Of a stretch of DNA of 64,000 bases, positions 43,706 through 54,690 are shown piece after piece; position 1 is the stretch's first letter; each line of letters begins with the position of its first letter. The translations under genes and the position numbers were made by a program. Below the pieces are notes generated by a model that was given only the letters and a program-made list of their open reading frames with translations, was not told where the DNA came from and ran no database searches. This DNA is from Alopecurus myosuroides (Eukaryota; Streptophyta; Magnoliopsida; Poales; Poaceae). The stretch lies in contig CM054063.1 in assembly GCA_028641055.1 (NCBI GenBank), positions 42,727,304 through 42,791,303 on the forward strand, in the 5' to 3' direction.

Positions 43706-44381
43706 TTATATATATACATTGAGCCTCTCGTGATACAAACTTACTGAAATGTGAATACATATGCACTAACGCGCGCGACGACTCTCTTTCTTATTTTAGC
43801 CCTCGGCCGGATCGAGTACGACAAAGCGTGGCAAATCCAGGGCGATGAAAGAAGGAGAAACATATACCGTCGAATCAGTCGGTGAAACCGGCAAGCCCCT
43901 ACAGCACACCACAAAGTTTATCAATCAATGCGGAGTCATTGTTAGAGACAACGTCCCGATCTCAGTCCAGGAATGGAAGGAGCCAAAAAAAGGATGTCTT
44001 GGTTTCAGTTATGTCGACAAGAGAACGAAAAGGGATCTGTGGAGAAAGCTTATGGTACATTTGATTCTACCTCCGGAATACAACAAATTCGATGAATTCG
44101 GTAACGACGTTCCGGGTGGACGTCAGAGGAGGAGGCTAGTCAAACAGTTCGCTCTTCAAAAGATGGCCGAAGCATTCCGGAACTTCAAGAAAAAATTGTT
44201 CCGTGAATATGTCAACAAGGGAAAGACTCCGATTTCCACTAGACAATATGAGAAACTGAGAGCTGATTGGCTGGAATTTGTAACGCAAAAGAAATCAGAG
44301 CATTTCAAGGAAATGTCAAAAAAAAAGGCTAATGCGGATAAGAAACAGTACCATCATATTATGGGGCCAGGAGGATACCGC
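43377..44381 (+). pseudogene. CACTA TNP1-like / Ptta-En-Spm ORF, 5' part, cut by Gypsy-2
   Basis: Exon 1 (43377-43643) starts MADNRALPLTYQEAEGF and contains three copies of an 11-residue acidic repeat (DDQ.GEGT.IV, about 43476-43590). The intron 43644-43799 has GT...AG borders and matching phase 0. Exon 2 (43800 on) has RGKSRAMKEGETYTVESV, INQCGVIVRDNVPISVQEW, LWRKLMVHLILPPEYNKF, TQKKSEHFKEMSKKKANADK and HHIMGPGGYRC, matching the plant En/Spm Transposase_24 domain (PF03004), thought to bind subterminal repeats. At 44382 the LTR of Gypsy-2 begins; codons beyond that belong to the LTR. The C-terminal part, probably with a Ulp1 domain as in CACTA-A, would lie beyond the window. No lesion is seen before the insertion. 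Confidence 0.85.
43645..43716. repeat. (TA)n microsatellite at a splice donor
   Basis: 72 bp of TA dinucleotides with two T interruptions. It starts inside the donor GTATATAT of the TNP1-like intron, so the donor itself is part of the repeat. Confidence 0.9.
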
Positions 44382-44865
44382 TGTCGTCGGATAATCACGG
44401 CAGACGTTACCGGGGGTAACTTATCTTGGGGCAAATCGACTCTGGTGTTTGGTAGAGGGTTTAGCTCAGAGGAAAACATGATGATATGCGATCTGGTAGC
44501 CGGCAAGCAAGTCGCCGAGTCTCCGAGTCTCCGATCTCGATATATTAGTTCAACTCTCGTATTACACTGGATACTCGATACCTAGCGATATTGCTCGAAC
44601 TCTTGGATCTCCCTAAACTAAACCTAGAGGCCGGCTTATATAATATCCGGACCCCCTGGCCTGCTCTCCAAGGTGTACTCTAAATCCTACCCGAACACTG
44701 CCTACAAAACCCTAAACTTCCTTGCCGGAACCCACAATCCGGGTTACCAGGCCTACGAACTTGGGTCTTCTAGAAGGTCCTTTATCCTTAGCCGGGTCTT
44801 GCGCAACGTCCTTTGGGCCGAGTCACTCCTTGGCATTGGTTTACCGGGTTATCATCCCTCCATCA
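44382..44865 (-). repeat. Gypsy-2 3' LTR
   Basis: 484 bp. On the minus strand it begins TGATGGAGGGATGATAACCC (44865) and ends near TTATCCGACGACA (44382), recognisably the Gypsy-1 LTR with numerous differences, one of them in the CCCACGACA end. The minus-strand sequence before it, AGCTATTCTGGGGACTAC, matches the same position of Gypsy-1. Confidence 0.9.
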
Positions 44866-45793
44866 GTAGTCCCCAGAATAGCTTGGGCTTCACGAGATTC
44901 TCTTTGAAGCGCACGCTATTCCCTGCAAAAATATCAAACTTACAAGTTCATGGAGGCCGGGTTAGATTGATTTGATAAACATCTAGGCCTAACTCCATGG
45001 TGGCCATATAGTAACCCGGCTTTTCGCAAGTCCATTGCTTCTCTCTCCGGGTCTGTACCCTGATAACGATGCCAAAGACCCGGTTCACTTCACTTGTTTA
45101 ACCGATCCAATAATCGCGGAAAAGATTTGCATCACATTTGCTCCGGATATCCCGTCTAGCACTTAATGCATATCCCGGAAAATCCGGACGGATATCACTT
45201 ATCCGAAACTTCCGGCTCTCACCTGTTGGCCTAGGTTTATCCTAATTCCAACGGTCCACTTCTCTTTCCTCTTCCTTCCCTTCACTTCCATGCTCGAGCT
45301 TACGGAGCACCGCCACGGAGACCTCGCGCGCGTCGCCGGAACCAATCCGACGCCGGCTACGCTCCGCCACAGTTCGTCCCGCGCCGCCGCCAAGCTCCAC
45401 CGCCGCGCCCCCGACCAGCCCGCCGGGAATCGCAAAGGGGCACCAAGACTGTGCCATTTGCCGTCGTCGAGCTTCGCTTCAATCTACTCCGGTACGCCTC
45501 TTACTCCCATTGATCTAGCTTTGCAATTTCTCAATTTATTTTAGATTGGGTCTAGCTCAATCCGCGGGCCATTTTTCTTGCCGCGCCGGATTAAACCGCT
45601 TAGATACTTGCTATCTCCTCCAACAGCTTGGTAGATGATCGCACACCACTCCCCTATCATCATTAATCATCAATTTCTCCGCCGAATCGTCCGCAAATTT
45701 TCTAATCTAGATCCATTTCGCCCAAATTTTCCGCGCCTGTCATTGACACCCGGAAAATCCTCTTCTTCCGGTTCTTTTGCTTGCAGTAGATAC
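44866..45793 (+). other. Upstream region of the Gypsy-2 antisense gene
   Basis: Corresponds to 37603-38657 of Gypsy-1 reversed. A GC-rich stretch (45290-45490) ends in a possible splice donor CCGGTACGCC, so it could be an untranslated first exon. No clear TATA box is visible. Confidence 0.4.
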
Positions 45794-48700
45794 ATGGGCA
45801 ATCATCCTTCTTACTCAAACACTTTTCAATACGTAAGTACCCATAGTTTCTTTACTGATACTTGATACCCGGCCGGATAACTTGTAATTTTTCACTCCGT
45901 CCACTGATACTCGGATAACTCTTAACTTTTATGTCTTATCGATACTGCTTGCATATACTCGGACAACTCATAATTTCCGAGTCTTATTTCCTGTACCTTT
46001 TTGTCTTGTGTTTTGCAGGTTGATCCCATTGCTTCCAAGAAGCAAGGGAAGCAGCCAGCCAAGAAAAAGACCACCCAATCCATATCCGCCAACTGGGTGC
46101 GATCCACGGTCACGAAGGCCAAGCTAGAAGAGCTGGCCGAGTTGGGGGTCCTCCCCTCTCAGAAGGACATCCACTGGAGGGTGCCGGGTGACGAGACCCG
46201 GCCCACGCCTGCTGACGACGAGGTAATCTGCTTCGTCGAACATGTGATCCGGGGGTTCCGTCCTCCGGGTCACCATTTCTTCCGTGAGGTTCTGAGCCAG
46301 TATGGCCTCCGGGTATTCGACATAGGGCCTAACTCTATGTTGAATATAACCCATTTCATCGTTCTTTCCGAGTCATACTTGTGCATTCCGCCAAGTTTGG
46401 CTCTCTTTATCGAACTTTTTCAGTGCAAGCCGTGCCGCGAAAGCGGTGACGGAGCACTTCTTGCTTGCGGCGGGGTTTCTATCCAGCGCCGCAAGAACTC
46501 TCCCATGCCTACTCTCACCCTCAATTCTCACGTCAAACACTGGCAACTTTCTTATTTTTACTGCCGAGACACCTCCCCACCCGGCGAGAAGAAACTGTCG
46601 GGTTACTCGGAGGGCCTCCTTGATATCTCCGAGTATTTCAATGCTTTCGCCCCTGACACGGACAGGGAGGCAATCCAGCCCCTCCTCTCCAAAATATTCG
46701 TCCTTTCCGCCCAAGGTCTCCTTGGGCTCAACTTGGTTAAGACATGGGTGGATTTCCGGATCCAACCCAACTCTATCCGCACTAAGTTGATGTGCGATTA
46801 CTCGAGGCACACCACGGACGCGCTCCGATACTCCACCAAGAACTATCCAGCCGGTGATACCAACAAAACCATCGAGGGCTTCTTGACGGAAAAGTTGGAA
46901 GTGATCAAGAACATCGCTGGGTTACCACCGTTCACCCGGGAAAATCCGGCTCCAGCGGTAAGATCCAATACTTGTAAGCTTATTCCCATACTTTGACTCG
47001 ATACAGCTACCAATTCTTACTTTCATGTTTTTATCTCAGGCTGACGATGCTTTCTGGAGCATCGAGACCTCCCCTTCTTCCGGAGACCCGGAAGAAGATG
47101 AAGAGTCGGCTGACAATGACGAAGGTATTTATCCGGGTCTTGTGTCAGCTTCACTTGCGTCATTTTCCTCACTCGTCTAACTTTTTCCATTGATACATAC
47201 TCGGCTTACAGGGCTGGAGGACGAAGACGAGAAGGACGAGGAGGACCCGGAGGCCATCGAGTCCGATCAAGAAATAACAGTCGGGGCCAAGAGGAAGGCC
47301 AGAAGGGTGGTAGCTAAGGTTCCCTTCTCCTTTATGTCCTCCGAACCTTACTCCTTTGATACCATGCGTAAACTTAACCAGCAATTATCACATTCATCAC
47401 ACTTGAAGGATCCTATTCCGGCCAAGTGTAGGGTGACTTGGAGTTCTCCGGGTGATGATCCCCTCAACCCGGGCATCTCCACCTCACCAGTCCACCGGGC
47501 CGGTACTCCTCCCCCTCATTCCTCCAACTCCCCTCAGCGTCACCCCTCCCCCAACCATCCACGGGCCGGGCAGGTCCGGGTTCCGCTATCGGTTCCTTTG
47601 ACGGCTTCATCCGCTTCCAGCAGCGAGCTTCCACCAGATTACGCTGTAAACACCGGGTAAGTCTTTACTATATGATATCCTTACATACCTGATAATTTTC
47701 ATCCACTGTTGCTAACTGTTTCTCTCTTTTTACCTTAGCGCCCAAGCCACACTTAATGACCTGGAGAACACGGAGACCAACAATCGGGAGACAGTTGAGC
47801 CGACTGATGATATGGACGCCGCGACTGGTGGCGATGTCGAAGGTAATCAAGAGGAAGGCCCCTTTGTTGACCCGGCTCACCAGGAAACCCGGTCTCCAGA
47901 TCCGTCCGAAGAGGCTGTGGACGAGGAGATTGAGATCCTGGATACAAGGATGAACTCTCCAAACCCGGATACCCAGACGGTCTCGGTCTCGACTCCTAAG
48001 TCGGGGAAAGTTCACCCGCCAAGTGATCAAGCTGCCGGCTCTTCTGGCGTCAGGCCCGAAGACATGACGTTCTCCCAGATGCTTAGTGCCCTTCATACCT
48101 TGAGGGCCGATGAAGAAAATATCTTGAAAGCTTTGATAGCTAAAGATGAGGTAAATCCGAATAATATTGCTCGTATCCTTATCTAGTCCCCAAGTTCCGA
48201 GTGAATTTCTTGATAATTTGCTAGGAACTTCGTAGTGCATCCGACTAACCTTTCCTTATGTCTCCACTCAGTCTTTCGTGGCCCAATCCGAGAAGAAATT
48301 GGCGAAGGCCACCAAGCTCATTGAAAATGAGGTGGCTCTACGTGAGGCAGCTGAAGCTGAAGCTAGGAGGAGTGGGAAGATCACAAGGAAGTATAGGAGG
48401 AGGGCTCATGCAGCAGAAGATGAGCTGACAAAGGTTTCTGTTAAGATTGTCGATACATATCGTGCAATGACTGGTACGATTCCTAACTTTGATAACGAAG
48501 ACCCGGATTCTCATTTTGATAGATAGTCGGATTTCCTTACTCATTGCTTTTCTTGCTTTCTGCAGGTCCGGATGAGGTGATCCTGGATGAAGATGATATT
48601 GCCAAGTTGAAAACTATCAAGAACACTATCCGGCAGCTCTGTACCGGAACCAAATGGATCCTTGACGAACTGCAATTGCCGGGTGTTGGGCGAGGTGACC

Positions 48701-49233
48701 TGAAGAAACTGCTGGATGCCTGCTCCACTATTCCCGAGTGGATTTGGCATTGGAAACGCTCGTCCTGCCGGGTTGGAGTAACTCGGGGGCTTGCGCTGGC
48801 CAAAGCTTATTTTCCTAAGCTCGAGCCGGCCAAGATTATGGGCGGGTTTCCAGAATTCAACCACGACGGGTCCAAGTTCTCAGCGAAGAATTTCAAGGCC
48901 ATCCAGAAGGAAGTTCGTCACCCGGCCAGTGCGATTGCTGATGGTTTGGATATCAACTCTATTCTCCCTGCATATGATGCTGATGACAAGGTGATTAAGT
49001 CGGATCGTCCCAATCCGTACGATATGCTGGCCCGATGGAAGGAGGAGGCTGCCAAGTTGAGGGAGGAGGCCGCGAAGAAGAAAGCTGAAGCCGATTCTGC
49101 GCCTGCTACCTCCACACCAATCGTCCCTCCTCCTGCACGGGCCGACACTGCTGCTGATCCGGATGCTGCTGCTACCAAGAGTGCTGGCAAGGGCAAGGAG
49201 AAGATGGATGCCTCAGCCCAGGATGCCGAGTGA
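45794..49233 (+). CDS. Intact seven-exon antisense gene of Gypsy-2 (PF04195-like)
   Basis: Proposed exons: 45794-45832, 46019-46957, 47040-47124, 47212-47656, 47739-48150, 48272-48473, 48566-49233. All six introns are GT-AG with pyrimidine-rich acceptors (for example TTCTGCAG), and the phases (0,0,1,2,0,1) agree, giving 2790 nt, 929 codons plus TGA with no internal stop. Exon 2 contains SISANWVRSTVTKAKLEELA, GPNSMLNITHFIVLSESYLC, IPPSLALFIELFQCKPC and LGLNLVKTWVDFRIQPNS, resembling the PF04195 'putative gypsy type transposon' domain. Exons 3-5 are acidic and Pro/Ser-rich, probably disordered. Exon 6 is a Lys/Glu/Ala heptad-like coiled coil, and exon 7 ends in another charged helix and an Ala/Pro tail. 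There is no signal peptide or membrane segment. It runs opposite to gag-pol of its own element. Exon 1 is the least certain; role unknown. Confidence 0.75.
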
Positions 49234-50353
49234 TACCTATTACCCAATGCCATTTCGTATGCGTAAGTCGGCCAACGGTCCCTTTGAACAATTATTTTTT
49301 GATGGTGCTCCTGTGTACCTTTGATACTAGTATCGAGATTTGTAATGTACTTTAATTCTTTGATATACCTCGTGCCTCTTCTGGCCTTTTTAATATTTAT
49401 CTACTTATGAGCCCATTTGTTCTTGATATCCGACTTTCTTTATGGTTCCTTTTGTGAGACTCGGTTTCCGAGTCTCGTGGGTTTTGACGAGTGGACTTTT
49501 CTCTAAGTCCCCAAGTCCCCAAGACTCGGATGTTTGGGTTTTTTGAGTTTAGTAATTGAGCAACTTGTTTCTTTTTCAAATTCCCCAGTCCCCAAGACCC
49601 GAAATTCCGAGTCTGGGATGTGTGGTTTTTCAAAGAGTACAAGTTGTTTTCTGCTAAGCCCAAACCTAGAGCCGTTCACATAGGTATTGAAGTTATGCTT
49701 GATAAACGTTGAGTTTCCGGCTATTAGCCATGTACTCTACGTAACTTGTGGTTTAGATGACCCTTTTGACTATCTTGTACTGTAAGCCGGCTTTCGCGTG
49801 GATATCATGTTGTTACATCTATACGAAAACAGGGTCAGGCAAGTCCCATCGGCCTTCACGGCTGATTGTAATTGTAAGCGAGCAAACCATGCCACTTTAG
49901 TGCGAGTCACATCGAGCTTAAGTAAGAAAAGTCAGTAAAATTTGGCTCCTTTGTCCGGTTATAAGATTGCAGCCGTACTCGTTTGCGAGTAATCGGCCCT
50001 TATAACTCATAGGCATCAAGGCCGGGTCTTTTTGTTTGTAACTGTGCTATTCAAGCAATCAGCCCCCAAGACCTAGATATATGCAACATACTAAGGAAAC
50101 TAATGTACTAAGAACAATAAATAATACTTACCTGGAAGAAAAGTAGAAAACATAACATAAGAATAAAACTTGATAAAATATGTGAAGAAGATATATTGCT
50201 TAACCATCTCTTAATTGATATGAGAAAGTTAGGTCAGCAAGCCGCCTCATTAAAAACCCTCCAGTCCCCTTAGGTACCCTGGATAGGAAAAGAGTGCGTC
50301 TGAAACCTGCTGCCTGTTACATCGTGCAGTTCCACTTGCAAATATAGTCTATA
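49234..50353. other. Gypsy-2 spacer between antisense gene and pol
   Basis: AT-rich, non-coding, homologous in reverse to 33322-34376. Both convergent transcription units would end here. Confidence 0.6.
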
Positions 50354-53300
50354 CTAGGTATAGTAGGGACGCAGCTGAGCCACGTTCCATGGTCTGTCTC
50401 TTTCTTGCACAGATGAAGTGGTATGAGCGGTGTCGTTAACCGTAGCCGACTCTTCCCTTTCATCTATCAAGTAATATGATCCATTGTGCGAATTCCGGCT
50501 TATGATAAACGGTCCTTCCCATGGCGGTGATAACTTGTGTTTTCCTTCGTTTGACTGAACCAGGCGCAGAACCAGGTCTCCTTCCTGGAAGACCCGGGTT
50601 TTCACGCGCCGGCTATGATATCTCCGTAAATCTTGCTGATATATGGCTGATCTTTCCAGGGCTTGTTCCCTGTGTTCTTCTAACATATCCACGACATCCT
50701 GCCACGTTTTTTCGTTCTCTACTTTGACGTAAGCTGATACTCGAGGTGAATCATGAATAATATCACTCGGCAACACCGCTTCCGCACCATAAACCATGAA
50801 GAACGGTGTCATCTGAGTGGATCTGTTAGGTGTAGTGTTGATACCCCAAACCACTGAAGGTAACTCTTCAACTCATGCACCAACAGCTCTGATACACGGA
50901 ACTCGCAATCGTGGCTTTAATCCACGAAGTAACTCTTGATTTGCCCTCTCCACTTGTCCATTGGCCTGTGGGTGGGCCCCTGATGCTACGTCAAGCCGGA
51001 TTCCATTGTTACCACAAAACTTCTCCATCTCGCCAAGGGACATGTTGGTTCCATTGTCGGTAATTATGCTGTGGGGATACCCGAACCGATAGATAATTCT
51101 TTTCAGGAACTTGACTGCTGTAACTGCTTCACAATTGGTAACTGGCATAACCTCAACCCACTTGGTAAACTTATCAATAGCCACCAAGAGATGTGTCTTT
51201 TTGCAAGGTGACATGTGAAAGGGGCCAACCATGTCCATACCCCAAACGGCGAACGGCCAAGTTAAAGGAATAGTCCGTAGTTCCATAGCCGGCACGTGGG
51301 TTTGGCGAGCGTACCTTTGACATCCGTCACACCTTGCCACCAAGCGCTCCGCATCTGCTAGGGCCGTGAGCCAGAAGAATCCATGTCGATAAGCTTTGGC
51401 CACAAGGGATCTTGTGGATGCATGATGCCCACAATCACCTTCATGGATTTCCTTGAGAATCTGTCGGCCTTCTTCTGGTGCTACATTGCGCAGAAAGACT
51501 CCTGCTGCACTTCTCTTGTATAACTCCCCATTGATGATAGAACATCCCTTTGCTCTCCTCAAAATTTGTCTTGCTAATACTTCCTGCTGTGGTAACTCGC
51601 CCCGTGATAGGTAGGACAGGAACGGCTCTGTCCACTCGGGAACAGCGCGCACTGTGGCCATGAGCTCGAAATCCGGGTCTTGATTTGCCAGTTCTTCCTC
51701 AGACTCGGTTTTGACTGATGGTCGCCATAGCTCATCCAGTTAAACGTTGGGTGGAACCGGCTCTCTGCGCGAGCCGAGTCTGGCGAGTGCATCTGCTGCC
51801 TCGTTTTTTTTCTGTCTATGTGCTCCACCTCATACCCGGAAAAACATCCGGCGACCCTATAAACCTCTCTGCGGTACGCTGCCATAGTTGCATCTTTTCT
51901 ATCCCAAGTTCCTGAGACCTGCTGTACGACAAGGTCCGAATCTCCAAAGCATCGTATCCTCTTAATATTCATCTCCTTGGCAACCTTTAAGCCATGCAAT
52001 AAGGCCTCATACTCGTCCACGTTGTTGGAACAATCAAAGTGAATCTGTAGCACGTAACTCAACTTGTCTCCTTTGGGTGAAGTTAGCACCACTCCAGCTC
52101 TTGACCCCTCGTACTGCTTGGAACCATCAAAGTGCATGATGCAAGACTCGGAGTTTGGGGCCAGGGTGGGCATGCTTGTGTGCGTCCAATCGTTAATGAA
52201 ATCGACTAGAGCCTGGGATTTGATTGCTGACCTTGGCTCGTAGTTGATGTGATAATCCCCCATCTCTATCGCCCACTTGCCTATTCTTCCTGTTGCATCC
52301 GTGTTTCTTATGATATCCGACATTGGTATCGAACTAACCATTGTTATGGGGTGTTCCTGGAAATATGGCTTCAGTTTCCGGCTGGCCATGAAGACCCCGA
52401 AAACTAGCTTTTGCCAATGTGGATAACGCTGCTTTGCTTCTGATAATACCTCACTGACGTAATAAACCGGTCTCTGGACCGGGTGATCTTTCCCATCCTC
52501 TTTACGCTCCACAACAACTACTGCACTGACGGCTCGGGGGCCAGCTGCTACGTATAGTAACATAGGCTCTTTAGGACCCGGGGCCGCTAGAACTAGTGCC
52601 TCAGATAACTGCTTTTTTAGTGCCTCGAACGCCTCATCCGCCTCTTGATCACAAACGAATTTATCGGATTTCTTCAAGAGCCGGTATAAGGGTATTGCCT
52701 TTTCTCCGAGTCTGGATATAAACCGGCTCAAGGATGCTACGCACCCTGTGAGTTTCTGAACATGCTTCAAATTTTCCGGCTTTTTCAGACTCTGGATAGC
52801 TTTGATTTTATCCGGGTTTGCCTCAATTCCTCTCTCGGAAACGATAAAGCCGAGTAACTTCCCAGCTGGAACTCCAAATACGCACTTTGTCGGGTTAAGT
52901 TTCATCTAATACCTCCTCAGGTTCTTGAAAGTTTCCTTTAGATCATCGATAAATGTCTCGGCCTTTCTGGTCTTGATCACCACATCATCTACATAACCAT
53001 GGACATTGCGTCCAATTTGATCCTCGAAGCACTTCTGAATACACCGTTGATAGGTTGCGCCAGCGTTCTTCAATCCAAATGTCATGGTTTTGAACAAAAG
53101 GCCCCAAAAGGGGTTATGAATGATGTTTTCTCCCAATCCTCTTTCTTGAGCTTGATCTGATGATACCCGCAATATGCATCCAGGAAACATAATAAGTCAC
53201 TTCCAGCTAATGCATCTATGATCTGATCTATCCTTGGTAATGCAAACAGATCCTTTGGGCAATGCTTGTTGAGACTCGTATAATCAATGCACATCCTCCA

Positions 53301-54690
53301 CTCGTTAGTCTTTTTCATCACGAGAACCGGATTTGCTAACCAATCCGGGTGAAATACTTCCATGATAAAGCCGGCTGTCAGTAGCCGAGCAATTTCTTCT
53401 CCTATAGCTTTCCTTCTTTCCTCATTCATCTTCCTCAAGCCCTGCTTCACGGGCCTGGACTTGGGATCGACGTGCAAACTGTGCTCTGCCAACTCTGTAG
53501 GGATACCCGGCATGTCGCTAGGCATCCAGGCGAACACATCCTGATTCGAACAAATGAACTCCACAAGTGCTTTCTCCTGCTCGCTGTCCAAGTTAGATCC
53601 TATAGCAAATTGCTTGGAGGGATCACCCTCGAAAAAAGCCACCATCTTTGTATCCTGTGCTGCCTTGAACTTTGCTCTTTCATCTTCAGTATTTGGTCTT
53701 TTTAACGCTGTTCTGTAATCCGGGTCTACTTGAGACCGGTAATACTTGAGTTCCTCTTTTCTGCAAGCTTGCTCCGCCATGGCTGCATCTCCTTCGTCAC
53801 ACTCGGCTGCTATATCCCGGTTCCCATGTATGGTGATGGTCTGCTTGGGACTCGGCATTTTCAGCTGTAGATACACATAACACGGCCTGGCCATGAACTT
53901 GGCGTAAGCCGGCCTTCCAAACAGCGCGTGATAAGGACTGCGCAACTTGACCACCTCGAAAGTGAGCCACTCAACTCGATAATTGTCCTTTGATTCTCCA
54001 AAAGCTACCTCCAATGTGATCTTTCCTTCGGGGCACGCTGATTGACCCGGCACAATCCCATGAAAAACTGTTGAACTTTTCTGTAGTTGGGACTCCTTTA
54101 GGCCCATGCGTAGAAAGGTTTCCCAGTACAAGATATTGATGCTACTTCCACCGTCCATCAGGACATTTTTCAACTCATAACCATTAACTTGTGGTGCAAC
54201 CACTAATGCTAAAACTCCCGGATGTTCTATCCTTTCCGGGTGATCTCTTCTGCTCCATGTTACGTCTTGCTCTGACCATCTCAGGTATCTCGGAACAGCC
54301 GAAGAAACCGAGTTTACCGCTTGCTTCAGTATCTTTTTGTCCTTATTAGAAGTTCCTGTAGTATGCACATGATATTGTCCCAGCTGTATGGGGTTAGCCT
54401 GGAAACCTCCAGCTCCCCCTTGGTTGTTACCCGGATTTCCGCCTGCCGGGTTACCGGCTGGGGGTGGGCCGTTGCCCGGGTTTCCACCCGGACCCGGTCC
54501 TCCTCCCCGACCTGCACCTCGCATGGCTCTGTTCACTTCCTCGTTCTTCCATCTCTGTAGGTCCGCGCACTGCTCCAGTGAATGGTTAGCCGGCCTACCG
54601 TTCCTATTGTGCTTTGGGCATGCCATTCTGAAGATATCCCAGTTGTTACTCGGCCTTGGCGGCCCTTGATAATTTCCTCCGTTGTGGTTT
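50354..54690 (-). pseudogene. Gypsy-2 pol, broken
   Basis: Same domains as Gypsy-1 in reverse. Protease VLMDGGSSINILY lies near 54145-54180. RT has YVDDVV near 52985-53003, followed by the inactive first RNase H, the archaeal-type RNase H (MHFDGSKQYEGS, ALLHGLKVAKEMNIKRIRCF) and integrase (GMDMVGPF, ITDNGTNMSL, NGQVERANQ). Lesions are a one-base deletion near 53090 inside RT, a Gln-to-stop at 52906-52908, loss of one A in a homopolymer at 51804-51811, a stop at 51740-51742 and a Trp-to-stop at 50873-50875. It retains the RT/RNase H segment that is missing 29 nt in Gypsy-1. Not translatable as one polyprotein. Confidence 0.92.

Larger units (their letters stand above)
23364..44381 (+). mobile_element. 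CACTA transposon (CACTA-B), split by nested gypsy elements
   Basis: The left border CCCAGGTAGAAAATAGGCC (23364) parallels the CACTA-A terminus CACTGGTAGAGAATAGGCC, with the terminal bases altered. Visible element DNA is 23364-26093 and 39133-44381; Gypsy-1 occupies the gap and Gypsy-2 interrupts at 44382. Its right end lies outside the window. Gene order on the plus strand is TNP2 transposase, a small accessory ORF and a TNP1-like ORF, each preceded by a TATA-like box and by clusters of the inverted motif TTTAGTCCCGGTT/AACCGGGACTAAA. An alternative is that CACTA-A and CACTA-B are one rearranged element; the second terminus at 23364 argues for two. Confidence 0.75.

Noticed and set aside
44382..44585. 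C-terminus of the TNP1-like protein
   Set aside because: The open frame continues past 44381, but the DNA there is the Gypsy-2 LTR; the true C-terminus was displaced.
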